Below, piece after piece: positions 28,573 through 38,001 of a DNA stretch of 49,094 nt; position 1 is the stretch's first letter, and every line of letters begins with the position of its first letter. The notes beneath the pieces are model-generated. The model did no database searches. It saw only the letters and a list, made by a program, of their open reading frames with translations, and was not told the DNA's origin. The stretch spans positions 1 to 49,094 of the forward strand of contig JADLGW010000013.1 of assembly GCA_020849105.1 (NCBI GenBank), read 5' to 3'. Source of the DNA: Phycisphaerales bacterium. GTDB lineage: Bacteria > Planctomycetota > Phycisphaerae > Phycisphaerales > UBA1924. Both the position numbers and the translations under genes were made by a program.

Positions 28573-30861
28573 TTACGGGCAGCCGAGGGCGAACTTCGTG
28601 GTGAAGCAGCCGAAGTCCGAGAGGTTCCTCACACCATCGCCGTTGCAGTCGGCGTACGGATCGCCCGTCGCGAACTTGGTCTGGAAGCAGCCGAAGTCGG
28701 CCAGGTTCAGCGCTGCGTCACCGTTGCAGTCCGGGTAGCACGGATCGGCGCACCGAACCTCGGAAACCCGGAAGTCATCCACCGCCGCCTCGACGATTGA
28801 TCCGTCGCCCAGGTCCGACGCCACGAAGCGCAGCCGTACGGTTGAGGTCGGGGCGACGAAGTCCGCGACGCGGAACTCGTGGAAGACCCACCCGCCGCTT
28901 GTTCCGGCGCCGGCGGGGCCCACGGTCTCCACATTCACCCAGGTCGTGCCGTTGTTCGTGACGTCCACCTTGAAGACGTCCGCGTTCGGGGCGCCGCCGG
29001 CCGTGTTGGAGTACCACCGCTGGTAACTGACCTTCGCCTCCGGCATGGCGGACATGTCGAGGGCCGGTGACGTGAGCGTCGTCGTGCCGCCGTCCACGTC
29101 GAAGTCGCCGACACTGCCGCCGGCGTTGCCGTCGGTCACCCAGCAGTTGACCCCCGGCGCGGCGGTGGTGTCGTCCTCCGGCTGGGCCGCCGTCGCCTGC
29201 GGGTCCATGCGGTTCCAGCGTCCGGTGGTCGCGTTGTCGCCCGGCGCAACACCCGACCACCCGGTATTCGTCTCGAAGGTCTCATTCAGGGCCACGCTGA
29301 TCGATGACGCGCTGATGGCGGAGTACGCCGACGCGGGCGCGCCGGACGGGCTCGTGAACGTCCGGCCGTCCGTCGCCGACGCGCTGAAGTAGAAGTCCAT
29401 CGTGCCCGGGCATGGCGCCGCGGGCAGGTCGGCCGTGAACTCCCCCGGCGTGCCGGTCGGCGTCATCGCCGCGGCGGCAAACGCCCCGGCCCCGACACGG
29501 CTGAAGAGCTGTACCGAGCCCGGCAGGAGCGTGACCTGGTCCTCCGTCACCTTGACCGTGACCGGGGTGGTGGTGTTCGGCGTCACGACTGTGGGCAGCG
29601 GGGCCGGGAACTCGAATCCCAGGCTGCCGACCTCGTACTTCACGACGAAGAGCCCGCGCTCCAGGTCGGAGAGGATGATCGTGCCGCTGGCGAAGAACGG
29701 GTAGTTGCCCCAGTTGCCGTTGAAGGTGACGGTGTTGCCCTCCGGGCGGGTGTCGAAATACCCCACCTCGACGGGCGCCAGGGGGTTGATCGCGTCCCAG
29801 ACCCGCAGGCCCGTGCAGTAGTTGGACTCGTAGATGTACCGGCCCTTGACGTACAGGTTGTGGTCGATGCCCGTCAGGCCGTTGCCGAACGTTCCGACCA
29901 CCACCGGGTTTGCCAGATCCTCGATGTTGATGATCCGCGTGAGCGTCGGGGCCCCCGCCTGCTGCTCGTCCAGCTCGTCGTCCACATACAGGTACTTCGC
30001 GTCGGGCGTGATCCAGCCCTGGTGGCAGTACGCCAGTTGCGAGTAGTTCGTCCCGCCGATCTTCACCATGTTCGACTTGTTGGTGACGTCGATGATCTCG
30101 AGGCCGTTGGGCCCGTTGAAGGTGAACACGACCTGCTTGCCGGCGTACGGCCCGCTGGTGTAGGTGTAGGGCAGGCACTCGTGCACATAGTGCCCGGTGT
30201 TCCACTGCCCGACGATCTGCGGCTGCGTCGGGTTGGCGACGCTGACCGCGACCAGCCCGCCCAGGTTGGACCCGCACAGGTACAGGAACCCGTTCACCCG
30301 GTCGGCCAGGAGCGTGTGCGTGTTGCTGTGTCCATTGAGCACGACGCTGCCGACGTTGGTCACCGTGCCGCTGTCGATGTTGGACAGGTCCATGATCTGG
30401 ATGCCGCCGCCGGCCTCCGACCCCCCGTAGGCGTATGTACCGACCACGTCGATGTCGTGCCACAGGCTGGTCGGCGCCGGGATGTAGCCGACGACCTGCG
30501 CGCCGGCGGGGTTGGTGACCTCCGCGAACCCGTAGCCGCGCTCCAGGCCGATCAGCGCATACTCGCGACCGGAGGGCGAGGTGTACCCCCACAGGTCGGC
30601 CGCGCTCGTGCTCGTCCCCGGGCCGAAGGCGTTCAGCGGGATCCAGGACTTCAGCGTCACGTTGTGCGACTCGAACTCCTCGTCCGTCACGCCGCCCTCG
30701 GCGGCGCGGTAGATGGGGCCGTAGACGGGCGGCTGGCGGTCCTTCAGTTTCCGCCAGTCCTCATCGTGCGCGACGGTGAGCGCTGCCGAAGCCAGCAGCG
30801 CCGTAACCCCAGCGACCGCCCATTGGCGGCGCGACAGCCCGACAGAACCATGGTGTCTCAC
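28573..30861 (-). CDS. Secreted choice-of-anchor B protein with GC-type dockerin tail
   Basis: The GTG at 30861 follows GGGGAG with good spacing and gives a 762-residue preprotein with a signal peptide (RRQWAVAGVTALLASAALTV then AHDEDW). Residues about 60-400 form a beta-propeller of LVIVD-like repeats (YALIGLERGYGFAEVTNPA, LVAVSVANPTQPQIVGQW, GLEIIDVTNKSNMVKIGG), the choice-of-anchor B family. An Ig-like stretch with VKVTEDQVTLLPGSV follows, then a MAM/jelly-roll-like domain (NETFETNTGWSG to VDDFRVSEVRC), and last a double motif tail DCNGDAALNLADFGCF, DCNGDGVRNLSDFGCF. The tail is nearly identical, even in DNA, to that of the gene at 3612-5111. It is probably surface-sorted through this tail; no enzyme activity is predicted. 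Confidence 0.9.
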   Translation of the reverse strand: MRHHGSVGLSRRQWAVAGVTALLASAALTVAHDEDWRKLKDRQPPVYGPIYRAAEGGVTDEEFESHNVTLKSWIPLNAFGPGTSTSAADLWGYTSPSGREYALIGLERGYGFAEVTNPAGAQVVGYIPAPTSLWHDIDVVGTYAYGGSEAGGGIQIMDLSNIDSGTVTNVGSVVLNGHSNTHTLLADRVNGFLYLCGSNLGGLVAVSVANPTQPQIVGQWNTGHYVHECLPYTYTSGPYAGKQVVFTFNGPNGLEIIDVTNKSNMVKIGGTNYSQLAYCHQGWITPDAKYLYVDDELDEQQAGAPTLTRIINIEDLANPVVVGTFGNGLTGIDHNLYVKGRYIYESNYCTGLRVWDAINPLAPVEVGYFDTRPEGNTVTFNGNWGNYPFFASGTIILSDLERGLFVVKYEVGSLGFEFPAPLPTVVTPNTTTPVTVKVTEDQVTLLPGSVQLFSRVGAGAFAAAAMTPTGTPGEFTADLPAAPCPGTMDFYFSASATDGRTFTSPSGAPASAYSAISASSISVALNETFETNTGWSGVAPGDNATTGRWNRMDPQATAAQPEDDTTAAPGVNCWVTDGNAGGSVGDFDVDGGTTTLTSPALDMSAMPEAKVSYQRWYSNTAGGAPNADVFKVDVTNNGTTWVNVETVGPAGAGTSGGWVFHEFRVADFVAPTSTVRLRFVASDLGDGSIVEAAVDDFRVSEVRCADPCYPDCNGDAALNLADFGCFQTKFATGDPYADCNGDGVRNLSDFGCFTTKFALGCP

Positions 30862-31176
30862 GCGACGGCTCCCCGGAAGGAAGTGGATTGTGGAACGTCT
30901 CCGAGCAAAGGCCGAGTGTACCACCGGCTGCAAGGGGCACAAGATCCGTACACAGATTCCGGGAATGCACCCACCCGGAGATACGGAGCCGCCCGGCTCG
31001 GAAAAAGAGAATGGCCGATTGACCCTTTAGGAGCCAACCGGCCAACACGAGGAGGGGAAGATGGTGAGAAAGTTTTCACCTTCCCACGCCCAACAGAGTA
31101 CACCAGGGTGACCTGGTTTGCAATGGGCCCGGACGGACACCCCCGATTTTTCGGACCCGCGGCCCCACGTCGGGGT
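30862..31176. other. Non-coding stretch of 315 bases
   Basis: This lies between the stop of the response regulator and the start of the choice-of-anchor B gene, both on the minus strand. It should hold a terminator for the former and the promoter for the latter (a candidate is at 30915-30942). An imperfect inverted repeat GGTGAGAA/TTTTCACC lies at about 31063-31080. On the plus strand a 16-codon frame at 31061-31111 follows a strong AGGAGG; I do not call it a gene. Nothing else is evident. Confidence 0.6.
30915..30942 (-). promoter_or_regulatory. Possible promoter of the choice-of-anchor B gene
   Basis: On the minus strand TTGTGC (30942-30937) and TACACT (30920-30915) are 16 bases apart. The leader would be about 45 bases and include the GGGGAG ribosome site. 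Confidence 0.4.
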
Positions 31177-31836
31177 CTACGCCTCGGCCAGCCCCTCACG
31201 GATCGCGTACCTGGTCAGTTCCACCCGATCGTGGATATTGAGCCGGTTCATCAGGCTGGTGCTGTGGTTGTCCACCGTCTTCACCGAAAGGTGCATGATT
31301 TCCGCGATTTCCCGCTTGGAAAGCCCCTTGGCGATGTACCGCAGAACCTCCATCTCCCGCGGCGTAAGGGTGGATGCCCGCGTGGCCCCCGATACTTCCC
31401 CGAGCCGAACGCCATCCGAATCCACAACGATGCGGGACTGCACCTCCGGTGAGAAGTAGGTACCCCCCTGGGCCGCGAGCCGGACCGCCTTCGTGACCAC
31501 GTCCGGCGGCTCGCCCTTGGTGATGTACCCGGCCGCCTCGACCCCTAGCGCCGCCTCGATGTACCGATCGTGCCAGAACGCGCTGAGCACGATGACGCGG
31601 GTACGGCTGGACCGTGACTTGATCGTCCGAATCGCGTCAAAGACCTGCAACCCGGGCATGTCGATGTCCGTCACGATCACGTCCGGCTTGTGACGGATCG
31701 CCTCGGCCACCGCTTCATCGGCGCTGCCGACCTCCGCGACCACGTTGATGTCCCCGGCCGCTCGCAACCAGTTGGCCAGCGTCTCTCGCACCAGCGCATG
31801 GTCATCGACCAGCAGGACCGAGATCTGCCGCGTCAT
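31177..31836 (-). CDS. NarL/LuxR-type response regulator
   Basis: The 219-residue protein has a receiver (DD at 11-12, phospho-acceptor Asp57 in VIVTDIDMPG, Ser in VLSAF, Lys in YITKGEP) and a C-terminal LuxR-type helix-turn-helix (LTPREMEVLRYIAKGLSKRE, then IAEIMHLSVKTVDNHSTSL). It is a DNA-binding transcription factor activated by phosphorylation. Its ATG overlaps the stop of the PAS kinase gene by 4 bases (ATGA), so the two are translationally coupled and very likely form a cognate pair. Targets are unknown; the surface-protein gene just downstream is one candidate by position only. Confidence 0.95.
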   Translation of the reverse strand: MTRQISVLLVDDHALVRETLANWLRAAGDINVVAEVGSADEAVAEAIRHKPDVIVTDIDMPGLQVFDAIRTIKSRSSRTRVIVLSAFWHDRYIEAALGVEAAGYITKGEPPDVVTKAVRLAAQGGTYFSPEVQSRIVVDSDGVRLGEVSGATRASTLTPREMEVLRYIAKGLSKREIAEIMHLSVKTVDNHSTSLMNRLNIHDRVELTRYAIREGLAEA

Positions 31837-34800
31837 GTCGGCCCTCCGAGACTCCCCTCCCGCCCCAGACCCCTCACGACGGCCGCCATGAGGTCCGGAA
31901 GTTGGAACGGCTTGCGCAGGATGATAGTGGCGTCGCCGGCCGGGGGCATTTCCTCATCCCGCGCGAGCCCGACGAGCATGACGGCGGGGATCGGACCCAG
32001 GACGCCACGGGCCCGCTCGATCCAGGACCAGCCGCACCCATCGGGCAGCCCACGGTCCAGGATCAGCAGGCGCGGGCGCGAGCCCGAGGCCAGCGCCTCC
32101 ATCATCGCCTCGCCGCTGGCGGCCTGGATCACGGCGTAGCCCGACGCGGCGAGCATGGAGGCGATGAGTTCGCGCACATACGCGTGGTCCTCCACGAGCA
32201 GGACCGTCTCGCCGCGTCCCATCGGAACCTCACTCGCCCGCGGCTCTGTTGGCGCCAGCCCGGGGGGCGGCACGCACGGCAACTCGACCGTGAACGTGGA
32301 GCCCTTGCCGGGGACCGTCCGCACGCTGATCGTGCCGTGATGATCCTTCACGATGCCATGGACGATGGGAAGGCCCAGGCCGGTGCCCTGGTCCGGCGGT
32401 TTGGTTGTAAAGAATGGATCGAAGATGCGGGCCTCAACCTCCGGCGCCATGCCCACGCCCGTGTCCGCGACGACCAGCCGCACCGTGCGGCGCAGCTCCG
32501 GCCCGCCGGGTTCCAGCGCGATCGTCAACCGGCCTCCCTGCGGCATGGCATCGCGGGCGTTGATCGCCAGGTTGAGCACGACCTGCTGCAGTTGGGTCGC
32601 GTCGGCGTCCACCCACACCGGTTCCGGAAGGTCGAGGCTGGTCTCGAGGCGTACGCCGGGCGGGAGTGTCCGGCGCAGCAGACGCACCGCTTCGTGCACG
32701 GCGTCGGCCAGCGGCACCGGGCGCTTCTCGCCCGGGCTGCTCCGGCTGAAGGTCAGCAACGCCTTGGTCACGCCGGACGCCTGCCGAGCGGCCTCTTCAA
32801 CTCGCTCGAGCGACCGGTGCGCCGGGTGGCTGACACCCAGCGTCCGCCGCGCCAGGCTCGTGAACCCGAAGATCGCGGTGAGCAGGTTGTTGAAGTCGTG
32901 GGCGACGCCGCTGGCCAGTTGCCCGACCGCCTGGAGTTTCTGGGCCCTGCGCAGGTCCTCCTCCATCCGCCGGCGGTCGGCGATGTCGCGCACCACCACC
33001 TGCACCGCCGCGCGCCCGTCGTGGATGCACGGGCTGGCCGCGACCTCCGCCCACACCACATGCCCGCCGCGGCCGAGCAACCTCTCGATCATCGGGGGCA
33101 CGGGCTCCCCCGTCTCGTGGACGTGGGCCTGGCGCGACAGCACCAGCGGCCGGTCCTCCGGGTACACCAGTTCGATGGGCGCCAGCCCAATCAGGTCGCT
33201 GCCGTGCTCCACTCCCATCAGGCGGGCCATGCGGTCGTTGGCCAGGACGATCCGGTTCTCCTGGTGCACGATGATGCCGTCGGGGGATGTCTCCACCAGC
33301 CCGCGGTATCGCTCCTCGCTCTCGCGGAGCGCCGCCTCCGTCCGCTTGCGCGCCGTGATATTGCGGACCACGGCCAGCACCTCGTCCTTCCCGCACGGCA
33401 CCACCCGCACCTCGTGGTACCTGGGCGCCTCCTCGGTCCCGGCCGTGTACTCGTAGGTGGACACCGCCTGTGTGGACAACGCCCTGTCGATGACGCCCAG
33501 CAGCAGTTCGGCGTGCCGTTCCCCGAGCACGTCCGCGGCACGCTTCCCCAGGAAACCCCGGGGCGGGGCCAGCAGCGTCGCGCCCTTGGGGCCGATGTAG
33601 TCCAGGTATGTACCCTGCCGGTCCATGCGGAAGAGCAGGTCCGGGATGGCCTCCAGGAGAGCCCGCTGGGTCGCCTCGCTGGCGATCAGCGAATCCTCGG
33701 CCTTCTTGCGGTCGGTGATATCCGCACAGGAGCCGATGTGCCCGGTGTACGCCCCGTCCGGTGAGAACCGCGGCGAGCCCTGGCTGAGCACCCAGCCGTA
33801 CGACCCGTCGGCGCGGCGCAGGCGGTACTCCAGCCGCAGGCCGGAGCGGCCGCGGCGCGCCCCCTCGAACACCTCCAGGCATCGGGCGATGTCGTCCGGG
33901 TGCACGCACCGGCGCCAGCCGTGCTGGAGCGCCCGTTCCAGCGACTCGCCGGTGTAACTCTGCCAGGTGCGGTTGTAGTAGGTCTCGTTCCCTTCCGCGT
34001 CGGTCATCCACACCAGCATGGGCGCCGAGTCCGCCATGGTGCGGAAGCGCTCCTCGCTCTCGCGCAGCGCCTGCTCCGCGGCACGCCGCTCCGTGACATC
34101 CATGAACGTCACCACGGCCCCGGTCGAGTTCCCGTCCGCACCGAGCAGCGGCGTTGCCGCGAACACGCCCCACACCACCGAACCGTCCTCCCGCTTGATC
34201 CCGAGCGTCCGCGGCCCGACCGGTCGGCCGGTGCGCATGGCCCGTGTCACCGGCATGTCGTCGGGCGCCAGCGGCCCGCCGTCGTCGGTGACCGTCCCCT
34301 TGCGAAAGTCCCGCAGGTTGTGCGTGGTGCGCCCGTCGGGGCGAATGCCGAAGAACCGCTGCGCCTGCTCGTTGGCAAGGGTGATCGACCCGTCAAGGTC
34401 GACCCGGAGCAGCCCACCCGGCATGTTCTCGATGACACGCCGGGTGAACTCCTCGCGGTCACGCAGTTCCCGCTCCGCCTTCGCCCGTTCGACCGCGCAG
34501 AGGACCGCCCGCTGGAGGGCCCGCGGCTCAAGCCCCTCGGCAATCAGGCAGTCGTGGGCCCCTTCGCGGACCGCCGCCAGGGCGCCTTCGTCGTCGTCCG
34601 GCCCGACCAGCACGATGAGCACCGCCGCCGGCGCCATCCGGCGGACGCCGCGGACCGCCTTGGTACCGCGCTCCCGATCGCGCCCGAACTCCAGCAGCAC
34701 CGCGTCGATCGCCCCCGGGTGCTCCGCCGCCTCCTCGATGGACCGGGCCCTGCCGTGCCCGTGCTCACCGAATGCCCCGCGGATGCAGTCCCACACGCCG

Positions 34801-34844
34801 CCCGGCTCCGGGTGGATCAGCAGGACCTTCAGTGTCGGGTCCAT
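31833..34844 (-). CDS. Multi-PAS hybrid histidine kinase
   Basis: The 1003-residue protein has no membrane segment. Residues 1-115 are a receiver-like domain with the phospho-site region AVLLEFGRD, so Asp appears replaced by Glu and the domain is probably not phosphorylated. Four PAS domains follow (about 130-250, 260-385, 390-505, 510-630), two with clear PAC ends (VVTFMDVTERRAAEQAL, YTGHIGSCADITDRKKAE). The dimerisation helix has SGVAHDFNNLLTAIFGF with His649. The ATPase domain has NLAINARDAMP, DTGVGM and GTGLGLPIV. A final receiver carries Asp930 (LLILDRGLPDG). The stimulus is unknown; PAS domains could bind a small molecule, haem or flavin. It starts 18 bases after the sorbosone dehydrogenase-like gene and overlaps the regulator gene downstream. 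Confidence 0.94.
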   Translation of the reverse strand: MDPTLKVLLIHPEPGGVWDCIRGAFGEHGHGRARSIEEAAEHPGAIDAVLLEFGRDRERGTKAVRGVRRMAPAAVLIVLVGPDDDEGALAAVREGAHDCLIAEGLEPRALQRAVLCAVERAKAERELRDREEFTRRVIENMPGGLLRVDLDGSITLANEQAQRFFGIRPDGRTTHNLRDFRKGTVTDDGGPLAPDDMPVTRAMRTGRPVGPRTLGIKREDGSVVWGVFAATPLLGADGNSTGAVVTFMDVTERRAAEQALRESEERFRTMADSAPMLVWMTDAEGNETYYNRTWQSYTGESLERALQHGWRRCVHPDDIARCLEVFEGARRGRSGLRLEYRLRRADGSYGWVLSQGSPRFSPDGAYTGHIGSCADITDRKKAEDSLIASEATQRALLEAIPDLLFRMDRQGTYLDYIGPKGATLLAPPRGFLGKRAADVLGERHAELLLGVIDRALSTQAVSTYEYTAGTEEAPRYHEVRVVPCGKDEVLAVVRNITARKRTEAALRESEERYRGLVETSPDGIIVHQENRIVLANDRMARLMGVEHGSDLIGLAPIELVYPEDRPLVLSRQAHVHETGEPVPPMIERLLGRGGHVVWAEVAASPCIHDGRAAVQVVVRDIADRRRMEEDLRRAQKLQAVGQLASGVAHDFNNLLTAIFGFTSLARRTLGVSHPAHRSLERVEEAARQASGVTKALLTFSRSSPGEKRPVPLADAVHEAVRLLRRTLPPGVRLETSLDLPEPVWVDADATQLQQVVLNLAINARDAMPQGGRLTIALEPGGPELRRTVRLVVADTGVGMAPEVEARIFDPFFTTKPPDQGTGLGLPIVHGIVKDHHGTISVRTVPGKGSTFTVELPCVPPPGLAPTEPRASEVPMGRGETVLLVEDHAYVRELIASMLAASGYAVIQAASGEAMMEALASGSRPRLLILDRGLPDGCGWSWIERARGVLGPIPAVMLVGLARDEEMPPAGDATIILRKPFQLPDLMAAVVRGLGREGSLGGPT

Positions 34845-34862
34845 GCGCGCGCTCCCCCGGGC

Positions 34863-36074
34863 CTACTTCGCCCCGGTCCATGTGATCCGGTACACCCGCC
34901 CGCGCCCGTCGCCGCTGAAGAGCACGCTCCCGTCCGGGGCCTGGATGCAGTCCACCGGACGTTCCAGCACGCTCGTTCCATCAAGCGTGCCGATGATCTT
35001 CTCCAGGCCGATCGGCCTGCCGAACCGGTCGCTCTTCGGGTCCTTGTCGAACATGATGCGGGCGACGCAGTACCCGACCCGCGACTCGCTGTTCCACGAG
35101 CCGTGGCAGCCGACGAAGATGTCGCCGGCCAGGTCGGGCGGCATCGCACCGGCCCGGACGCCGGCGCCGCCGGCCTGGGGATCGACGCCACGGATGAATG
35201 TCCACCCGTTGCACGCCCAGTGCGCCCCGACGCTCCACTGGGGCGGCGTCGTCCTCATCGCCAGGTCGTGGATGTCCGGTCGGTCCATGTACTCGTACCG
35301 CGGCAGACGGTTGCCGACGATGAACGGGTGCCCGTAGAACCCGTCCTTCACATACAGGTTCAACTCGTCCGGCGGGTTCAGGTCCGTCACGGGCTGCTCG
35401 TTCTGCTTGTCCCCCACCTTCGCCCCGAACCAGTCGGAGCCGTGGTCGAAGCCCCAGACCTCGGTCGTGCCCGGGCGGATGCGGAGTTTCTCGGTGTTGC
35501 GGATGCCGGAGATGAACAGTTCCCGCGACGACCCGTCAAGGCTGTACTTCCAGATCTTCTGCCGGTCGGTGTTCACCTGGTCCGTGATGTTCCCGCTGTC
35601 CCCGATCGACGTGTAGAACCCGTCGGGCGTCACCAGCAGCGACCGCCAGTTGTGCCCGCGCTTCGGCAGCCCCGTCAGCACGTCAACGATCTCATCAGCC
35701 TTGCCGTCACCATCGGCGTCACACCCCTTGTGGACCGCGTCCTCGGTCGTGAACCAGAGCCAGCCTCCCCCTCCCTCGTCCGCCCCCCCGACGAACTGCA
35801 TCCCCTGTACCGTGCTGTACCCGGACACGAACTCGCCGACGCGCTCGTACCCTTCACCGGCGGGCCGGAATGCGGTGATGGTGCCCGCACCCATCGCTGA
35901 CACATACAGCGTGCCCTTGCCGTCGATCTCCAGGAACCGCGCCCCGGGCGCGTCCGGCACGACCACGGAAAGCGCGTACCCCTGCCGCACATAGAACTTC
36001 GACAGGTCCGGCCCCTGCCCGGCCGCCACCGCGCCGCACACGCTTACCGCGGCTATCCCGATGTATCTTGACAC
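34863..36074 (-). CDS. Secreted PQQ-dependent sugar (sorbosone) dehydrogenase-like beta-propeller
   Basis: The GTG at 36074 follows AAGGAG with the right spacing; the upstream ATG at 36104 would place the ribosome site inside the gene. The 403-residue preprotein has signal peptide VSRYIGIAAVSVCGAVAAGQ. The body is a six-bladed propeller of the glucose/sorbosone dehydrogenase family: PGARFLEIDGKGTLYVSAMG, GHNWRSLLVTPDGFYTSIGD, WGFDHGSDWFGA and AGDIFVGCHGSWN. DADGDGKADEI looks like a calcium-binding loop. Members oxidise sugars with PQQ in the periplasm, but many planctomycete relatives have no shown cofactor. It is the first gene of a possible run with the PAS kinase and its regulator, raising the chance that this pair responds to sugar oxidation; this is inference. 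Confidence 0.85.
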   Translation of the reverse strand: MSRYIGIAAVSVCGAVAAGQGPDLSKFYVRQGYALSVVVPDAPGARFLEIDGKGTLYVSAMGAGTITAFRPAGEGYERVGEFVSGYSTVQGMQFVGGADEGGGGWLWFTTEDAVHKGCDADGDGKADEIVDVLTGLPKRGHNWRSLLVTPDGFYTSIGDSGNITDQVNTDRQKIWKYSLDGSSRELFISGIRNTEKLRIRPGTTEVWGFDHGSDWFGAKVGDKQNEQPVTDLNPPDELNLYVKDGFYGHPFIVGNRLPRYEYMDRPDIHDLAMRTTPPQWSVGAHWACNGWTFIRGVDPQAGGAGVRAGAMPPDLAGDIFVGCHGSWNSESRVGYCVARIMFDKDPKSDRFGRPIGLEKIIGTLDGTSVLERPVDCIQAPDGSVLFSGDGRGRVYRITWTGAK

Positions 36075-36143
36075 CTGAATCTCCTTGTTCGGGTCGCGGC
36101 TCACTGTAGCGAACCGGGGAGTGTCATTGCGGTCGGTCCGGCC

Positions 36144-36180
36144 AGCGCCCCGCCCGAGTGAACGGACGGGGGGGGGCGCT
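36144..36180. repeat. G9 tract in an imperfect hairpin upstream of the FkbM gene
   Basis: AGCGCCCCGCCCG (36144-36156) and CGGGGGGGGGCGCT (36167-36180) form a stem with one bulge around the loop AGTGAACGGA. The run of nine G (36168-36176) is the longest homopolymer I noticed in the window. It lies about 80 bases before the ATG at 36259. Confidence 0.7.
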
Positions 36181-36258
36181 CACCCTGTTGGCGGAAGAGC
36201 GGGCCAGCCGGTTCTCGTGTTATTCTGTTGCTTGGACCGTGCCGGTGAAAGGCGCAGG

Positions 36259-37164
36259 ATGATTCGCAGCATCACTCGCGAAGTTCTGCGGATGGCGGGC
36301 CACGCGTACCCCTTGCATCGCACGGCCCGGGTCGTCCACAGCCGGCTTTGCCGCTGGGCCACCACCCCCCTGACCGAACCTGTCGCCATCCGGTGCCGGA
36401 ACGGCGCCACCATCATCGCGAAGCCGTCGGACCTCATCGGGCGCCAACTGTACCTTACCGGCACCTGGGATCCCCACCTCCTCCTGGTTCTCCGCTCGCT
36501 CTGCCCGCCGGATGCCCGGACAATCGTGGATGTCGGCGCGAACGTGGGCTACTTCTCGCTTGCCCTGGCCATGAGCGCCCGCGGGGCCACCGTCAACGCG
36601 GTTGAGCCGCAACCGCGGCTCGCTCACCAGTTGCGCCGCAGTGCGGCCGAGACAAGGGTCTCCAATGTCGTCGTGCACGAGTTCGCCCTCTCCGCAAGCA
36701 GCGGGACCGCCACTCTCATCCTCAATCAGCGGAATCTCGGCGGTTCCGGCATAGCGGAAGCCATGCCCGACGGGCAGGCGGCGATCGGGATCCGCACCGT
36801 GAACAGCGCCGAGTTCCTCGGCAGCCTGGGGGTACAGGACGTCGACCTCATGAAGGTCGATGTCGAGGGCCACGAGGTCCATGTGTTCCGCGGCATGGAG
36901 ACGTGGATTGCCGCTCAGCGCATCCGCGCGGTCGTGTTTGAATCACGCTCGCTCGGCGACGACCTGAGCGCCGCGGCCATGCTGGCGGGGTACGGGTATC
37001 GCCTGCTGGGCATCGACAAGGGGCTCTTTGGGCCGGTGATCCGCGAGTGGGATGCCGCCGATTCTTCGAGAATGCCGGAGGATCTGGTTGCCTTCCGACC
37101 CGGGGACGCCGATGAGGTTTGCGCTTCACTGGGCCGCTGGATCCAGTGCCCCGCCCGCCGGTGA
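36259..37164 (+). CDS. FkbM-family methyltransferase
   Basis: The 301-residue product has the SAM-binding motif IVDVGANVGYFSLALAM (about residues 91-107), the acidic loop VEPQPRLAHQLR, and the family's C-terminal phrase VDLMKVDVEGHEVHVFRGM with Glu/Asp at the active site. FkbM-type enzymes methylate hydroxyls of sugars or polyketides; in bacteria without a PKS they are commonly tied to polysaccharide or glycan decoration, which is the likely role here. The ATG at 36259 follows AAAGG. The longer frame upstream crosses the G9 hairpin and is not coding. It is divergent from the sorbosone dehydrogenase-like gene and not obviously in an operon. Confidence 0.9.
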   Translation: MIRSITREVLRMAGHAYPLHRTARVVHSRLCRWATTPLTEPVAIRCRNGATIIAKPSDLIGRQLYLTGTWDPHLLLVLRSLCPPDARTIVDVGANVGYFSLALAMSARGATVNAVEPQPRLAHQLRRSAAETRVSNVVVHEFALSASSGTATLILNQRNLGGSGIAEAMPDGQAAIGIRTVNSAEFLGSLGVQDVDLMKVDVEGHEVHVFRGMETWIAAQRIRAVVFESRSLGDDLSAAAMLAGYGYRLLGIDKGLFGPVIREWDAADSSRMPEDLVAFRPGDADEVCASLGRWIQCPARR

Positions 37165-37266
37165 GTTCTCGCGGCGTCCTCTCGTGCATGGGGAGTCGCG
37201 CCCCGGGGTCACTTTGTAGACTTGTGCCATTCGTCGCTCCGGCGCGGAGAGTGCGGAAAACCCCCG

Positions 37267-37926
37267 ATGCCAACCCCGGCCCGCCGTGGCTTCACGCTCA
37301 TCGAACTCCTCGTGAGCATCGCCGTCATCGCCCTGCTCGTGGGCATCCTCCTCCCCGCCCTCAGGCACGCACGCGAGGCCGCCCGCTCCGCCGTCTGTCT
37401 GTCGAACCTGCGCCAGATGGCCGCCGCGATCTCGATCTACGCCGATGAGAACCGCGGGGTGGGCCCCGCCCTGGGCGAGCCGTACCTGACCCTCCCCAAC
37501 TGGGCCCTGGTTGTGCAGTCTTACGCCGGGGCCGCGGGGGAGGGCACCGGGGCCTACTCCCACCGTTCCGTGCTGGTCTGCCCGACCGTGGACGCCGCGT
37601 ACCCGGAGGACATGACCCGCACCTACGCGATCAACGGGACCGGGCACGCCGGGTTGGGAAACGACCCGGATAACTACGACGATCCGCAGAATCCGGGGTA
37701 CCTGCGGCTGGACCGGGAGGACCCGCTGACCTTCGTCCTGCTTCTTGACTCGGCCGTCACTTCGATCCCTTCGAACGCCCCGCCGCCCACCCGCACCGCC
37801 AGCATCATCGACTTCCGCCAGCGCGACCACCAGGCCCGCATCGGCTGGTTCCACGGCGCCGGATCGCGCCCGGCTCGCAACCAGGCGATGGCGGACTGCT
37901 CGGCCCGCACGCTTGGTCGCGAGTGA
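37267..37926 (+). CDS. Prepilin-signal (type II secretion pseudopilin-like) protein
   Basis: The 219-residue product begins [20 protein letters not shown], a class III signal: cleavage after Gly8 and methylation of Phe9, with Glu13 at the +5 position of the mature chain. The hydrophobic helix and following [38 protein letters not shown] form the long N-terminal helix of pseudopilins, while the globular part ([28 protein letters not shown]) has the composition seen in the many planctomycete proteins of this type. It ends in [20 protein letters not shown]. Such proteins sit in the inner membrane and may assemble into pseudopili. Its own prepilin peptidase is not in the window. The ATG at 37267 is favoured because the prepilin leader is normally this short. 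Confidence 0.9.
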   Translation: MPTPARRGFTLIELLVSIAVIALLVGILLPALRHAREAARSAVCLSNLRQMAAAISIYADENRGVGPALGEPYLTLPNWALVVQSYAGAAGEGTGAYSHRSVLVCPTVDAAYPEDMTRTYAINGTGHAGLGNDPDNYDDPQNPGYLRLDREDPLTFVLLLDSAVTSIPSNAPPPTRTASIIDFRQRDHQARIGWFHGAGSRPARNQAMADCSARTLGRE

Positions 37927-38001
37927 ACGGTCCCGGTGGGCGTGGCGGCTGGGTGACGTACCATCCCGGCCGGCCGCGGGGCAGGGCAACGGAGATTCGG
38001 C

